Of a stretch of 64,000 bases of DNA, positions 54,480 to 63,738 are shown piece after piece (positions within the stretch are counted from its first letter, which is position 1; each line of letters opens with the position of its first letter). Position numbers and translations under genes: made by a program. Under the pieces are notes generated by a model. That model was given only the letters and a program-made list of their open reading frames with translations, was not told the origin of the DNA and did not search any database. This DNA is from Planctomycetales bacterium (GTDB lineage Bacteria > 4484-113): the NCBI GenBank assembly GCA_030606285.1, contig JAUWGS010000009.1, forward strand, positions 1-64,000, read 5' to 3'.

Positions 54480-54615
54480 CTCCCCGAGCCGCTTGGAGCC
54501 TGCGGGACCGAGACGGTGCGGAAGACGCCTATACGCGCTGTCTGCACATTGCGGCAGCGCTGTCTGCATTATCGACCGCTGAGCTTCCCTGCGAGTTCCA
54601 TCGAGTGTAACGCTT

Positions 54616-55476
54616 ATGGCTGAATTCAAAATACCGGAGCTTCGGCGGAAGAAGGAGCGGGGCGAGCCCATCGTCTCCCTCACCGCCTACGACCTCTTCA
54701 CCGCGCATCTCGCGCGCGACGCCGGCGTGGACTTTGTGCTGGTCGGCGATTCCATGGCCAACGTGATTCAGGGGCATTCCACGACCGTCCCTGTCAGCCT
54801 GGAAGAAGTCATCTACCACACGCGCATCGTCGTGCGCGCGCTGCCGGACATGCTGGTCATCGGCGATATGCCGTTCGGCACGTTCAAGGTCAGCGCGGAC
54901 GAAACCGTCCACAACGCGCTGGCGCTATTTAAGGAAACGGGCTGCGGCGCGGTGAAGATGGAAGGCGCGGACGAATCCAACCTGGATGCCATCGCGCGCC
55001 TAAAGCGCATCGGCGTGCCGGTGATGGGGCATCTGGGGCTGCTTCCGCAGCGGGTGCACGCGACCGGCGGCTACCGCATCCAGGGGCGCACCGAAAAATC
55101 CCGCCAGCGGCTGCTCGCCGAGGCGCTAGCGCTGCAGGATGCTGGCGCGTTCGCCGTGGTGCTGGAGTGCGTGGAGAGCCGGTGCGCGGAAGCGATTACC
55201 CGCGCGCTCAAAGTGCCGACCATCGGCATCGGCAGCGGGCCGCACACCGACGGTCAGATTCTCGTGATCCACGACGCACTGGGAATGCACGCGGAGTACC
55301 TGCCCAGTTTCGCGCGCCACTTCGCGCAGCTATACACGGAAGGACTTAAGGGTGTGCGCGAATACGCCGATGCAGTACGCGCGCACACGTTCCCCGGTCC
55401 CGGCGAATACACGATGGTGCCGCAAAAAGCCGGCGCCGACGGTGAATCCGACAATGAAGGAGCGCAAACCGCGTGA
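54616..55476 (+). CDS. panB: 3-methyl-2-oxobutanoate hydroxymethyltransferase
   Basis: PanB adds a one-carbon unit from methylene-THF to ketoisovalerate, the first step to pantoate. The 286-residue TIM-barrel protein shows VSLTAYDLFTAHLARDAGVD, LVGDSMANVIQGHSTT, VIGDMPFGTF, AVKMEGADES, VMGHLGLLPQ and IGIGSGPHTDGQILV. No strong ribosome binding site precedes ATG 54616. It overlaps panC by 4 nt (GTGA) in a complete panBCD operon for coenzyme A synthesis, which also supplies the phosphopantetheine of the ACP at 4902. Confidence 0.96.
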   Translation: MAEFKIPELRRKKERGEPIVSLTAYDLFTAHLARDAGVDFVLVGDSMANVIQGHSTTVPVSLEEVIYHTRIVVRALPDMLVIGDMPFGTFKVSADETVHNALALFKETGCGAVKMEGADESNLDAIARLKRIGVPVMGHLGLLPQRVHATGGYRIQGRTEKSRQRLLAEALALQDAGAFAVVLECVESRCAEAITRALKVPTIGIGSGPHTDGQILVIHDALGMHAEYLPSFARHFAQLYTEGLKGVREYADAVRAHTFPGPGEYTMVPQKAGADGESDNEGAQTA

Positions 55477-56357
55477 GTATGGAAGTGATCCAGACAATTG
55501 ATGGGTTGTGGCGCGCGAAGCACCATCTCTGTCGCGAATTCGCTACTAAGAACCAGAAACGCCCCTACGTGGGATTAGTCCCGACAATGGGCAATCTGCA
55601 CCATGGCCATTTGTCCCTCGTCAGGCGGATGGTGGACGAGTGCGACGTGAGCGTCGGGTCCATCTTCGTGAATCCGGCCCAGTTCGCACCGGGCGAGGAT
55701 TTCAGCGAGTATCCGCGCACGCCGGAAGCGGACCTCATGCAGTGCGAGGATGCGGGCGTGGACATAGTCTTCATGCCCGAAAGCGACGCGCTGTACACAC
55801 AAGACCACAGCACGGAGGTCATCGTCCGGAAGCTCACGGAACGCTACTGCGGCGCGGAGCGGCCGGGGCATTTTGCGGGCGTCACGCTGGTGGTGGCCAA
55901 GCTGCTGAACATCGTCCATCCGGACATCGCTTACTTTGGCCAGAAGGACTACCAGCAGTTCCGCGTCATCGAGCGGATGGTGCGCGACCTTGATTTCCCA
56001 CTGGATCTAGCAATGTGCCCTACTGTGCGTGAGCCTGACGGGCTGGCGATGTCCTCGCGCAACGCCTATTTAGCCGAAGACGAGCGCAAAGCTGCTGCGA
56101 CCATCTACAGCGGCCTGCAAGAACTGGCGGACGCTTTCGCCACCGGCCAGGACGGAGCAGAGGCGTTGAAGGAAGTCGCGCGCACCGAGCTTGCCGAAGC
56201 GGTGCAGCTTGAGTATCTGGAGATTGCGAACGCCTGGTCGCTCGACCCGAAAGAGAGCGCTGCAAGCGGTGACGTTGTACTGATTGCGGCGAAGGTCGGC
56301 GGCATCAGGCTCATCGACAACATTGTTCTCGCTGCGGGAGACGAAAATGCTCATTAG
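55473..56357 (+). CDS. panC: Pantothenate synthetase
   Basis: PanC joins pantoate and beta-alanine with ATP via pantoyl-adenylate. The 294-residue protein has PTMGNLHHGHLSLVRR (HxGH nucleotide motif), SIFVNPAQFAPGEDFSEYPR, VVAKLLNIVHPDIAYFGQKD and LAMSSRNAYL (the KMSKS-like loop). The GTG at 55473 overlaps the panB stop; an ATG 6 nt later is an alternative. Its 3' end overlaps panD by 11 nt. Confidence 0.96.
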   Translation: MSMEVIQTIDGLWRAKHHLCREFATKNQKRPYVGLVPTMGNLHHGHLSLVRRMVDECDVSVGSIFVNPAQFAPGEDFSEYPRTPEADLMQCEDAGVDIVFMPESDALYTQDHSTEVIVRKLTERYCGAERPGHFAGVTLVVAKLLNIVHPDIAYFGQKDYQQFRVIERMVRDLDFPLDLAMCPTVREPDGLAMSSRNAYLAEDERKAAATIYSGLQELADAFATGQDGAEALKEVARTELAEAVQLEYLEIANAWSLDPKESAASGDVVLIAAKVGGIRLIDNIVLAAGDENAH

Positions 56358-56694
56358 GATGCTCAAGGCCAAACTTCACGGCGTGCACATCACCGAATCC
56401 GAGCTGGAATACATGGGGAGCATCACCATCTCGCGCGACATACTGGAAGCTGCGGGAATGCTGCCCTACGAAGAGGTGCTCTGCGCGAACTTCGCCAACG
56501 GCGAGCGCTGGATAACCTACATCATCCTCACCGACCGCCCAGGCGTCATCGGGCTGAACGGGCCCGCTGCGCTCAAGGGCAAAGTGGGCGATAAGCTCAT
56601 CGTTATGAGCTACTGCCTGATGACCGAAGACGAAGCCCAGATGCACCAGCCGACCGTCCTGCTCTTCAACGAGGACAACACCATTAAGGAATAA
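56347..56694 (+). CDS. panD: Aspartate 1-decarboxylase, pyruvoyl type
   Basis: PanD makes beta-alanine from aspartate. The protein is 115 residues. Self-cleavage should occur between Gly24 and Ser25 in EYMGSITIS, turning Ser25 into the pyruvoyl cofactor. GERWITYII and RPGVIGLNGPAA are also typical. A longer in-frame start at 56284 lies inside panC and is not PanD-like, so ATG 56347 was chosen. It is the last gene of panBCD. Confidence 0.95.
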   Translation: MLIRMLKAKLHGVHITESELEYMGSITISRDILEAAGMLPYEEVLCANFANGERWITYIILTDRPGVIGLNGPAALKGKVGDKLIVMSYCLMTEDEAQMHQPTVLLFNEDNTIKE

Positions 56695-56696
56695 TC

Positions 56697-56872
56697 CCGC
56701 TGTAGGGCGCGTCCCTAGTGGCGCGCCATCCGAATCGTGCAATAATCCTCGCTTTGGCGCGGGACTAGCCCTGCGCCAGCAGTGCTCCCCGATGAGTAGG
56801 CCGGGCTAGTCCGCCACCACGCGCCACGCTTGGCCGGCGGGCTCACCGGCGCGGCACCGGCCATCCGAATGC
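56697..56872. repeat. Palindromic modules between panD and rny
   Basis: This 180-nt convergent gap holds a CTGTAGGGCGCG module closing with CGCGCC (56700-56727). A segment at about 56808-56852 resembles 29345-29385 and 52688-52722 (CCGCCACCACGCG ... GGCGGGCTCACC). No conventional terminator was seen. Confidence 0.65.
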
Positions 56873-56875
56873 TCC

Positions 56876-58414
56876 CTACTTCGCAAACTGCGTTTCGCGC
56901 AGCTCGCGGATGAGGGTCACGCGGATCATGCCGGGGTATTCCAGCTCCTCTTCGATGCGCTTGGCGATTTTACGGCAGAGGCTGTACGCGACCACGTCGT
57001 CCACCATCTCCGGCTTCACCAGCACGCGCAGCTCGCGGCCGGCCTGGATGGCGTAGCACTTCTCCACGCCGCTAAACGACCTGCCGATATCCTCCAGCTT
57101 CTCCAGCCGGTGCAAGTAGCTTGTCATGGCCTCCCCCCGCGCGCCGGGCCTGGAAGCGGACACCGCGTCGGCGACCTGGACGATAACCGCTTCCACCGTC
57201 TGCTCGATGTCGCCGTGATGGCCTCCGATAACGTTGCACACGACCGGGTTCTCGCCGTGTTTCTTGGCGAACTCCATCCCGATTTGCGGGTGCGTGCCTT
57301 CAAGTTCGGCGTCCATTGCCTTGCCAATGTCGTGTAGCAGCCCGCCGCGCTTTGCGTTCTTCGGGTCGATGCCTAGTTCGGCGGCCATAACCGAGGCCAG
57401 ATTGGAGACCTCGATGGAGTGTTTAAGCGCGTTCTGGCCGAAGCTCGTGCGGAATTTTAGCCTGCCGAGCAGCTTGATAAGTTCGGGGTGCAGACCGGTG
57501 ATTCCGGTGCGGAAAGCGGCTTCCTGGCCCGCCTCCCAGACCACGTCCTCCATCTCCTCGGAGGCTTTGGCGACAACCTCCTCGATCTTCGTCGGATGGA
57601 TCCTGCCGTCGGCGACCAGCCGCTCCATCGACAACCGCGCCACTTCACGCCGCACGGGGTCGAAGCTTGAGAGCACAACGACGTTGGGAGTGTCGTCAAT
57701 GATGATGTCCACGCCGGTCAGCTGTTCGATGGTGCGGATGTTGCGGCCTTCGCGCCCGATGATGCGGCCCTTCATGTCGTCTTTCTTGAGCTCCACTGTG
57801 GTGATAATAGCGTCGGAGTAGTGGTCTACCGTGCAGCGGTGGATGGCCTTCACCACCAGGTTGCGCGCCTCCTGCACCGCGTCGCGCTCGGCCTGCTGGT
57901 CGAGTTCGCGCCGGCGCTTGTCGAGTTCGTACGCCATTTCATCCTCCACCCGCTTGAGGAGGGCTTCGCGCGCCTCATCGCGCGTTAGCTGGGCGACACG
58001 CGCCAGTTCCTCATCTATGGCAGCGTGTTTCCCTTTGAGCTTCTGTTCTAGTTCCGCGGCGCGCAGCCGGGTCTTCTCGACCTCGCTCAATTTGTTGTCG
58101 AGCTTGTCCAAGCGGTGCGTGAGTTTCTCTTCCATCCGGTAGAAGTTCTTCTCGCGCCGCTCAAGCTCCTGCTTTCGACGCCATTGTTCTTTTTCCGCGC
58201 TTTCACGGAGCGCCTTTACCTCCTGCTTGGCCGAAGCGACAATCGCGCCGGCCTCCTTCTCCGCCGCCTCTTTCCTCTCTGAACGGTAGCGGTGGTATTC
58301 CTCCCGGGCGTCCTCCAGACGCCGGATGCCAGCCAGCATTAGAAGGTAGTAGCCACCCGCCACCCCCACAACAAAGCAAACGACTGCCAGTGCAATCCAC
58401 GCGAAAGTAACCAT
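56876..58414 (-). CDS. rny: Ribonuclease Y
   Basis: RNase Y is a membrane-bound endoribonuclease that starts mRNA decay. The 512 residues show an N-terminal anchor (VTFAWIALAVVCFVVGVAGG), a long charged coiled coil (about 30-195), a KH domain (MKGRIIGREGRNIRTIEQLTG, from about 213) and an HD domain (LLHDIGKAMD near 355, GGHHGD). The start at 58414 has AGGAG upstream; a longer in-frame start is not RNase Y-like. The recA gene lies directly upstream on the same strand, an arrangement common outside Proteobacteria. Confidence 0.95.
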   Translation of the reverse strand: MVTFAWIALAVVCFVVGVAGGYYLLMLAGIRRLEDAREEYHRYRSERKEAAEKEAGAIVASAKQEVKALRESAEKEQWRRKQELERREKNFYRMEEKLTHRLDKLDNKLSEVEKTRLRAAELEQKLKGKHAAIDEELARVAQLTRDEAREALLKRVEDEMAYELDKRRRELDQQAERDAVQEARNLVVKAIHRCTVDHYSDAIITTVELKKDDMKGRIIGREGRNIRTIEQLTGVDIIIDDTPNVVVLSSFDPVRREVARLSMERLVADGRIHPTKIEEVVAKASEEMEDVVWEAGQEAAFRTGITGLHPELIKLLGRLKFRTSFGQNALKHSIEVSNLASVMAAELGIDPKNAKRGGLLHDIGKAMDAELEGTHPQIGMEFAKKHGENPVVCNVIGGHHGDIEQTVEAVIVQVADAVSASRPGARGEAMTSYLHRLEKLEDIGRSFSGVEKCYAIQAGRELRVLVKPEMVDDVVAYSLCRKIAKRIEEELEYPGMIRVTLIRELRETQFAK

Positions 58415-58526
58415 GGGGATCTCCTTGGGTTCAGGCGGTAGGGATTCGAACGCAAACGATTGTGAAAACCGGCGAACCGGCAGCCGCATACCAGAAGCAC
58501 GATCCTGCCGGCAAGGGGCGGACGGG

Positions 58527-59600
58527 CTAGTTCGTATCCTCCGTTTCGACCTCGTCGTCTCCCCCGTTTCCTTCGGGGGCTGGTTCGAGGTCGGCAGTTA
58601 GCCCACTGCTCTCACGGATCTTGGATTCCAACTCGCCGCAAATATCGGGATTGCTTTCTAAGAAGAGCTTGGCGCTCTCCCGTCCATGGCCCAGCTTGGT
58701 GTTTCCGTACGAATACCAGGAACCGGACTTCGCCGCAAGTCCCAGATCCACGCCCAGATCAAGAATCTCGCCAGTTTTACTGATCCCTTTGCCAAAGATA
58801 ATGTCAAAGACCGCTCTCTTAAAGGGAGGCGCAACCTTGTTCTTCACGACTTTCGCCAATGTGCGGTTGCCAATGATGTTTGTGCCTTCCTTTAGAGAAT
58901 CTCTCCGCCGCACTTCGATACGCACGGTGGAGTAGAACTTCAACGCACGGCCGCCGGTCGTCGTCTCCGGATTGCCGAAGAGTACGCCGATCTTCTCTCG
59001 AATCTGGTTGACGAACACGAAAGCCGTACGCGATTTAGCGATGATGGCTGTAAGTTTGCGCAGAGCCTGGCTCATCAGGCGGGCCTGCAGGCCGACATGG
59101 GCGTCTCCCATCTCGCCCTCCAGCTCGGCCTTGGGCACCAGGGCCGCGACGGAGTCGATGACTACAACGTCAACTGCGCTGGAGCGGACCAGCGTGTCCG
59201 CAATTGCCAGTGCCTGTTCGCCCGTATCGGGCTGGCTGATGAGCAGATCGTTGATACTCACACCGAGGTTGGCAGCGTATTCAGGATCGATGGCATGCTC
59301 GGTATCGATAATGGCTGCCGGCCCGCCGGCTTTCTGAGCCTCGGCGATGATGTGAAGTGCAAGAGTTGTCTTCCCGGATGCCTCCGGGCCGTAGACCTCG
59401 GTGACCCGGCCTCGCGGGATTCCTCCAACACCCAGCGCGATGTCCAGGCCGAGCGAGCCGGTGGAGATAACGCCAGTGGTTATGCGACGGGGAGAATCGC
59501 CAAGCTTCATTATGGCTCCCTGGCCAAACTGGCGCTCAATTTGCTTGGTCGCCAGATCCAGCGCCTTCTCCCTGTCCGTCTTTTCTGCTTGTTCAGCCAT
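58527..59600 (-). CDS. recA: Recombinase RecA
   Basis: RecA forms filaments on single-stranded DNA for recombination and SOS induction. The 357-residue protein has the Walker A box [10 protein letters not shown] (71-80), the [20 protein letters not shown] segment, the MSQALRKLT and NQIREKIGV regions and an acidic C-terminal tail. The start is ATG 59600; a clear LexA box was not found upstream. rny follows after 112 nt on the same strand. recX, its usual partner, lies 38 kb away. Confidence 0.97.
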   Translation of the reverse strand: MAEQAEKTDREKALDLATKQIERQFGQGAIMKLGDSPRRITTGVISTGSLGLDIALGVGGIPRGRVTEVYGPEASGKTTLALHIIAEAQKAGGPAAIIDTEHAIDPEYAANLGVSINDLLISQPDTGEQALAIADTLVRSSAVDVVVIDSVAALVPKAELEGEMGDAHVGLQARLMSQALRKLTAIIAKSRTAFVFVNQIREKIGVLFGNPETTTGGRALKFYSTVRIEVRRRDSLKEGTNIIGNRTLAKVVKNKVAPPFKRAVFDIIFGKGISKTGEILDLGVDLGLAAKSGSWYSYGNTKLGHGRESAKLFLESNPDICGELESKIRESSGLTADLEPAPEGNGGDDEVETEDTN

Positions 59601-59680
59601 AGCGCCTGAATATCCTCACATCAGACTTACGCAGTATGATATCTTATCATATACGCCATTGCTTTGGTAGAATGCGAGCT

Positions 59681-60865
59681 GTGAGCAAACTTACTTGCGT
59701 TGGCGTATTACTCGCCATCTGTGTGGTCGTTATAAGCCTTACGCTGGCGATGGATGCGCCCGCCTCCGCCTGGGAACTGGAGCAGCAGTGGATGAAGCCG
59801 GTCGGCAAGGGCGTGACTTTCTACCACTTCCGCCTGCGCTTTGAGCAAGGGCCGGCCCACCTGTACATGCTGGAGGTGAGCCCGGAGAGCGGGTACACGA
59901 TCCGCCCGGTGCTGGCAAACGATCGTATCGGCTCGCTTGCGCCGGTGGAGAATCTTGCCAGGCAGGTAAGCGCCGTGGCGGCCATAAACGGCGGTTTCTT
60001 TGACACCGGCGCGTCGCGATTGCCGGTTGGCCTCATCAAGATTGACCACCGGACTGTCTTCGAGCAGTTCCTGCCGCGCCCCGTGTTGGGGATTGACGCC
60101 ACAGGCGGGGTCCATTTCGCCGCTTTTGAACTCCACTCAACGCTGTACTCTCCGGAGCAGGGCGCCGAACTGCCGCTGTTCGGATACAACAGGCCCCGCA
60201 AATACGGTGAAATCGTGGCCTACAGCTCCGAGTACGGCCGGGCGACGGGCACAAATGTGTGGGGGCGCGAGTTCATACTCAAGCGGGTGTCGCCCCGCAG
60301 CGCGAAGGAAGGCGAGGAGAATTTCGTAGGCGAGAAATACTTGATCATTGGTGAGAACAGCCACAACACGGCCATTGCCGGAGACGAGCTCATTGTCAGC
60401 CTTCATAGCAACGCGATCCGGCGCTACGGCGATCTGTTGAAGGGAATCTACCTCGGAGCTGAAGTGGAGGTGCGAACGAATCTGCCGGAAGGCTGGGAGA
60501 GATACCCCCACCTGCTGGGGGGCGGCCCGATGCTGGTTGAAGATGGGCAATACGTGCTTGACTACAAGCGTGAACGCTTTTCGGGAGCGTTGAGCACCGC
60601 CACCGCTCGCACAGCGGTAGGGCTGACCAGGAACGGGAAGATTGCCCTCATAGTCATTGATTCCGGTTCGCCGGACTATTCCGTGGGGGCGACATGGCAC
60701 CAGTTGGCGATAGTAGGGCGGGACTTCCTCAATGCGAAGCACCTGATGGGATTCGACGGCGGCGGCAGCTCGACCATGTACGTCAGCGGCCGCGTTGCCA
60801 ACCGCCCTCTGGGCGGCGCGCCCCGCAGTGTCGCCAACATTCTGGCAGTAGTGCCCCGGAACTGA
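59681..60865 (+). CDS. Secreted phosphodiester glycosidase family protein (NAGPA/DUF2233)
   Basis: The 394-residue protein has a signal peptide (VGVLLAICVVVISLTLAMDAP) and the NAGPA domain: AAINGGFFD, VGLIKID, GGGPMLVEDG, ARTAVGLTRNGKIALIVID and FDGGGSSTMYVSGR with GGAPRSVANILAVV at the end. Proteins of this family act on phosphodiester-linked sugars, often in the cell envelope. GTG 59681 is preferred because the TAGAAT box at 59668-59673 ends 7 nt before it, implying a leaderless message. An ATG at 59672 lies inside that box. The substrate is not known. Confidence 0.85.
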   Translation: MSKLTCVGVLLAICVVVISLTLAMDAPASAWELEQQWMKPVGKGVTFYHFRLRFEQGPAHLYMLEVSPESGYTIRPVLANDRIGSLAPVENLARQVSAVAAINGGFFDTGASRLPVGLIKIDHRTVFEQFLPRPVLGIDATGGVHFAAFELHSTLYSPEQGAELPLFGYNRPRKYGEIVAYSSEYGRATGTNVWGREFILKRVSPRSAKEGEENFVGEKYLIIGENSHNTAIAGDELIVSLHSNAIRRYGDLLKGIYLGAEVEVRTNLPEGWERYPHLLGGGPMLVEDGQYVLDYKRERFSGALSTATARTAVGLTRNGKIALIVIDSGSPDYSVGATWHQLAIVGRDFLNAKHLMGFDGGGSSTMYVSGRVANRPLGGAPRSVANILAVVPRN

Positions 60866-60886
60866 AGGCGTGTTAGAATCGGTGCT

Positions 60887-61222
60887 GTGGAGCGCGTTAA
60901 CCTGTTCGGGGAGAACGAGACCCCGACCAATGACACAACGGAAGCCAGGAAAAAGGAGCGCCGCATCGTGGGCAAATCCGCCAAAAAACCTGCGTCCTTT
61001 GAAAAGAAGTACGAGAGGCTGGAACGTATCCTTGACGAAATAGAGAGCGAGGACATTCCCCTGGAGAAGCTCACCAGACTCTTCGAAGAGGGCGTGGGAC
61101 TTATAAAGGAGTGCTCGGCCTACCTGCAGGATGCCAGGCTGACGATCGAGAGTCACCTTGAAGAGCATGATGGTTCTTATACGATCAAGGGCCTGGAGCG
61201 GTCAGGCGGGAATGAGGGCTAA
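60887..61222 (+). CDS. xseB: Exodeoxyribonuclease VII small subunit
   Basis: XseB is the small subunit of the ExoVII nuclease. The C-terminal 70 residues carry the family helix pair (FEKKYERLERILDEIESEDI, PLEKLTRLFEEGVGLIKECS), and the full length is 111 residues, with a charged N-terminal extension. The GTG start is exactly 7 nt behind a TAGAAT box (60874-60879), so the message is probably leaderless. The large subunit gene xseA is not in the window. Confidence 0.85.
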   Translation: MERVNLFGENETPTNDTTEARKKERRIVGKSAKKPASFEKKYERLERILDEIESEDIPLEKLTRLFEEGVGLIKECSAYLQDARLTIESHLEEHDGSYTIKGLERSGGNEG

Positions 61223-61289
61223 GCGGATGTGGGATTGTAGCCTGCGCTCCGTTACTGTATAATCCCGCCCTTCGCACGGCGAGGCTGTT

Positions 61290-61688
61290 ATGTTGCCGGA
61301 AGACCAAAAAGCCCGACGAAGAAAGATGGTGGCTGCGGTGATCCAGCAGGAGATATGCGCAATCATTCTTGGTGAGGTCAAGGATCCCGCCTGCGAGGGA
61401 ACCGTGGTCACCGGCGTGGAGATGAACAAGGACCTTACCTGCGCCGTGATAGGAGTGCGGGGCCGGGAAGGCCAGCTTGACGTAACCGAGCGCACGGTTG
61501 CCGCGCTCAACCACGCATCGTCATTCATCCGGCACGAGCTGCGCGGACGAGTTGGACTTAAAAAAATACCTGTACTGAAGTTCGTTGAAGACCGTGGCCT
61601 GGTGGAGAGCATCCGCATCGCCCAGCTTCTCAGCGGACTCGGTACAGGCAGTGCTGACCCAGAGGAGGGATGCGGCGGCAAAACCTGA
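61290..61688 (+). CDS. rbfA: Ribosome-binding factor A
   Basis: RbfA assists 16S rRNA 5' end maturation. The 132-residue protein shows RRRKMVAAVIQQEICAIILG, VVTGVEMNKDLTCAVIGV, TVAALNHASSFIRHELRGRV and the VPVLKFVEDRGLVE-like end. It has a GAGG ribosome binding site, with a TATAAT at 61258-61263 as possible promoter. It overlaps nrnA by 19 nt, a common rbfA-nrnA arrangement. Confidence 0.92.
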   Translation: MLPEDQKARRRKMVAAVIQQEICAIILGEVKDPACEGTVVTGVEMNKDLTCAVIGVRGREGQLDVTERTVAALNHASSFIRHELRGRVGLKKIPVLKFVEDRGLVESIRIAQLLSGLGTGSADPEEGCGGKT

Positions 61689-62746
61689 CGCGTGACATGT
61701 TTAAACAATACACCACAACCATTCGCAAGATAGCGCGGCTTACAATCAACTCGCGGACGATCTGGAATCTGCCGCACGAGAATCCCGACGGCGACACCAT
61801 CGGCTGCGCCCTGGCCATCCATCACGCATTGAAGTCAGTACGGCGGGATGTCCAGACGTTTTTCAGCGAGCCGGTGCCGCGCATGTACTCCTTTTTGCCA
61901 GGCGCAGACGAGATACAGGTAACCCAGAAGCTGCCCGACAAGCTGCCGGACCTCATATTCGTCAGTGACAACGCGACCTTCGAGCGCGTGGGGGAGCCGT
62001 ACGTTGACGAGCTGAATCGTCTCGGCGTCTTTTCGGTGCACGATCCGCGCCACCAGCCGGGAAGAACTACGCTGATTAACATAGACCACCACAGGGGCAA
62101 TGAGCTGTATGGGGATGTGAATCTCATTGTGCCGGAGGCGGCCGCCGCCGGCGAGATTGTTTTCGCCATTTTCCGCAGGCTTCGGCTTCCGCTGCCGTCG
62201 GGGGCAGCAACCTGCCTCTATGCAGCGATTCTCACGGACACGGGAAAGTTCTCCTACAGCAACACGACACTGACAACGCTGGAGATTGCTGCGGAGCTGG
62301 TGCGTCGGGGCGTAGTGCCCCACACGGTCGTTGAGTCTATCTATAACACCCAGACCAGCGGTCAGCTTAAGCTTCTCGGCCGCGCACTGGAAGCGCTGAT
62401 AATCAACGAGGACATCGGGTACTACTACTCCTACGTAACTCCGGAAATGCTGGCGGAGTTTAACTGCGACCTGTCTGATTCCGAGTATATCATTGACACG
62501 CTGAAGACTCTTGAGGAGCCGAAGATCTGCTTCCTATTCAAGGTGGTGGATGACGGGCTGGTGAAAGTCAGCGTGCGGTCCCGGAACGACTTCGATTCCA
62601 CTAAAGTAGCGGAAGTGTTCGGCGGCGGCGGGCATTACGCGGCGTCGGGCTTCCGTTTCCGGGGAACACTCGACGAGGTTATTGCGGCGGTGGAAAAGGC
62701 AATGCAGGAACTCTGCAAGGACTCGCGGGAGCGTAAAGCGGGTTAG
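61670..62746 (+). CDS. nrnA: DHH-family nanoRNase/pAp phosphatase
   Basis: NrnA degrades 2-5 nt RNAs and 3'-phosphoadenosine 5'-phosphate. The 358-residue protein shows the DHH motifs HENPDGDTIG, VSDNATFERVG, INIDHHRGN and YAAILTDTGKFSYSN, and the DHHA1 GGGGHYAASGF near the C-terminus. The ATG 61670 overlaps rbfA; ATG 61697 is an alternative. A Gfo/Idh oxidoreductase gene follows after 2 nt, so the gene probably sits in one operon from rbfA to lpxB. Confidence 0.93.
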   Translation: MRRQNLTRDMFKQYTTTIRKIARLTINSRTIWNLPHENPDGDTIGCALAIHHALKSVRRDVQTFFSEPVPRMYSFLPGADEIQVTQKLPDKLPDLIFVSDNATFERVGEPYVDELNRLGVFSVHDPRHQPGRTTLINIDHHRGNELYGDVNLIVPEAAAAGEIVFAIFRRLRLPLPSGAATCLYAAILTDTGKFSYSNTTLTTLEIAAELVRRGVVPHTVVESIYNTQTSGQLKLLGRALEALIINEDIGYYYSYVTPEMLAEFNCDLSDSEYIIDTLKTLEEPKICFLFKVVDDGLVKVSVRSRNDFDSTKVAEVFGGGGHYAASGFRFRGTLDEVIAAVEKAMQELCKDSRERKAG

Positions 62747-62748
62747 TC

Positions 62749-63738
62749 ATGGCCCTCAGAGTCGGCGTCATAGGTGCGGGTTCGATGGGCAAGCACCACG
62801 TTCGCATCTACCACGAGATTCGCGAGGTCGAGCTTGTCGGAGTGGCCGACACCGACGAATCCGTCGCCGAAATTGCCGCAAGCCACAATACCCCCTACCA
62901 CAAGGACTACCAGGAACTCCTGAAGCAGGCTCCCGAACTGGTCAGCATCGCGGTTCCGACCTCGCTGCACCGGGAAGTCGCTCTTGCAGCGCTGGAAGCC
63001 GGATGCCACCTGCTAATCGAGAAGCCCATCAGCGATACGCTGGACTCGGCCGGAGCGATTATCGATTCGGCGAAGGAGCGCGGACGCAAGGTTTTTGTAG
63101 GCCACGTTGAGCGCTTCAATCCTGCGGTTATCGCGCTCAAGGAGGCCATTTCCTCCGGTAGGCTGGGCGAAGTGCACTCCATCAGCAACCTGAGGGTCGG
63201 CGCATACAACCGCCGTATATTCGACACCGGTATCATCCTGGATCTGGGGAGCCACGATATCGACCTCATCAGTTACCTGTACGGCCGCAAGGCGGAAGCC
63301 GTCTACGCCCTTGGCGCCGCGAAGGTACACGAGTACGAAGACCACGCCGCCATCTGCCTGAAGTTCGCGGAAAGCGCCGCTGGCTACATAGAGCTAAGCT
63401 GGCTTTCGCCGTACAAGGTGCGCAAGATGTTCGTTGTCGGAACGGAGCACTTCGGGCTGGTGGATCTCATCCAGCAGTCGCTCATCGTGTACGACGGGAA
63501 AGACTGGGTGGACACGGGCCTGGTCGAACGCGAAGAGCCGCTCAAACTGGAGCTCACGAGCCTGGTGGAAGCGGTGCTCAACGACCAGCCGCCGGCGGTG
63601 TCCGGCGAGGATTCACTCTACACGATTCAGGTGGCGCTGGCGGCCATCGAGTCCTACGGCAAGGGTGACGCAGTCCACTTCCCGGAGCACGCCAATGAGC
63701 CTTATCCTACGGCGCTGAACTCCAATGAGCGGAAGTAG
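62749..63738 (+). CDS. Gfo/Idh/MocA oxidoreductase, GnnA-like
   Basis: The 329-residue protein has a Rossmann fold (VGVIGAGSMGKHHVRIYHEI) and the EKPISDT catalytic lysine motif, and HVERFNPAV and IILDLGSHDIDLISYLYG lie further on. The pattern resembles GnnA-type UDP-GlcNAc 3-dehydrogenases, and it overlaps the start of lpxB. In Acidithiobacillus, gnnA works beside lipid A genes to make an amide-linked lipid A precursor. The partner aminotransferase gnnB is not in the window, so the assignment is tentative. Confidence 0.75.
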   Translation: MALRVGVIGAGSMGKHHVRIYHEIREVELVGVADTDESVAEIAASHNTPYHKDYQELLKQAPELVSIAVPTSLHREVALAALEAGCHLLIEKPISDTLDSAGAIIDSAKERGRKVFVGHVERFNPAVIALKEAISSGRLGEVHSISNLRVGAYNRRIFDTGIILDLGSHDIDLISYLYGRKAEAVYALGAAKVHEYEDHAAICLKFAESAAGYIELSWLSPYKVRKMFVVGTEHFGLVDLIQQSLIVYDGKDWVDTGLVEREEPLKLELTSLVEAVLNDQPPAVSGEDSLYTIQVALAAIESYGKGDAVHFPEHANEPYPTALNSNERK

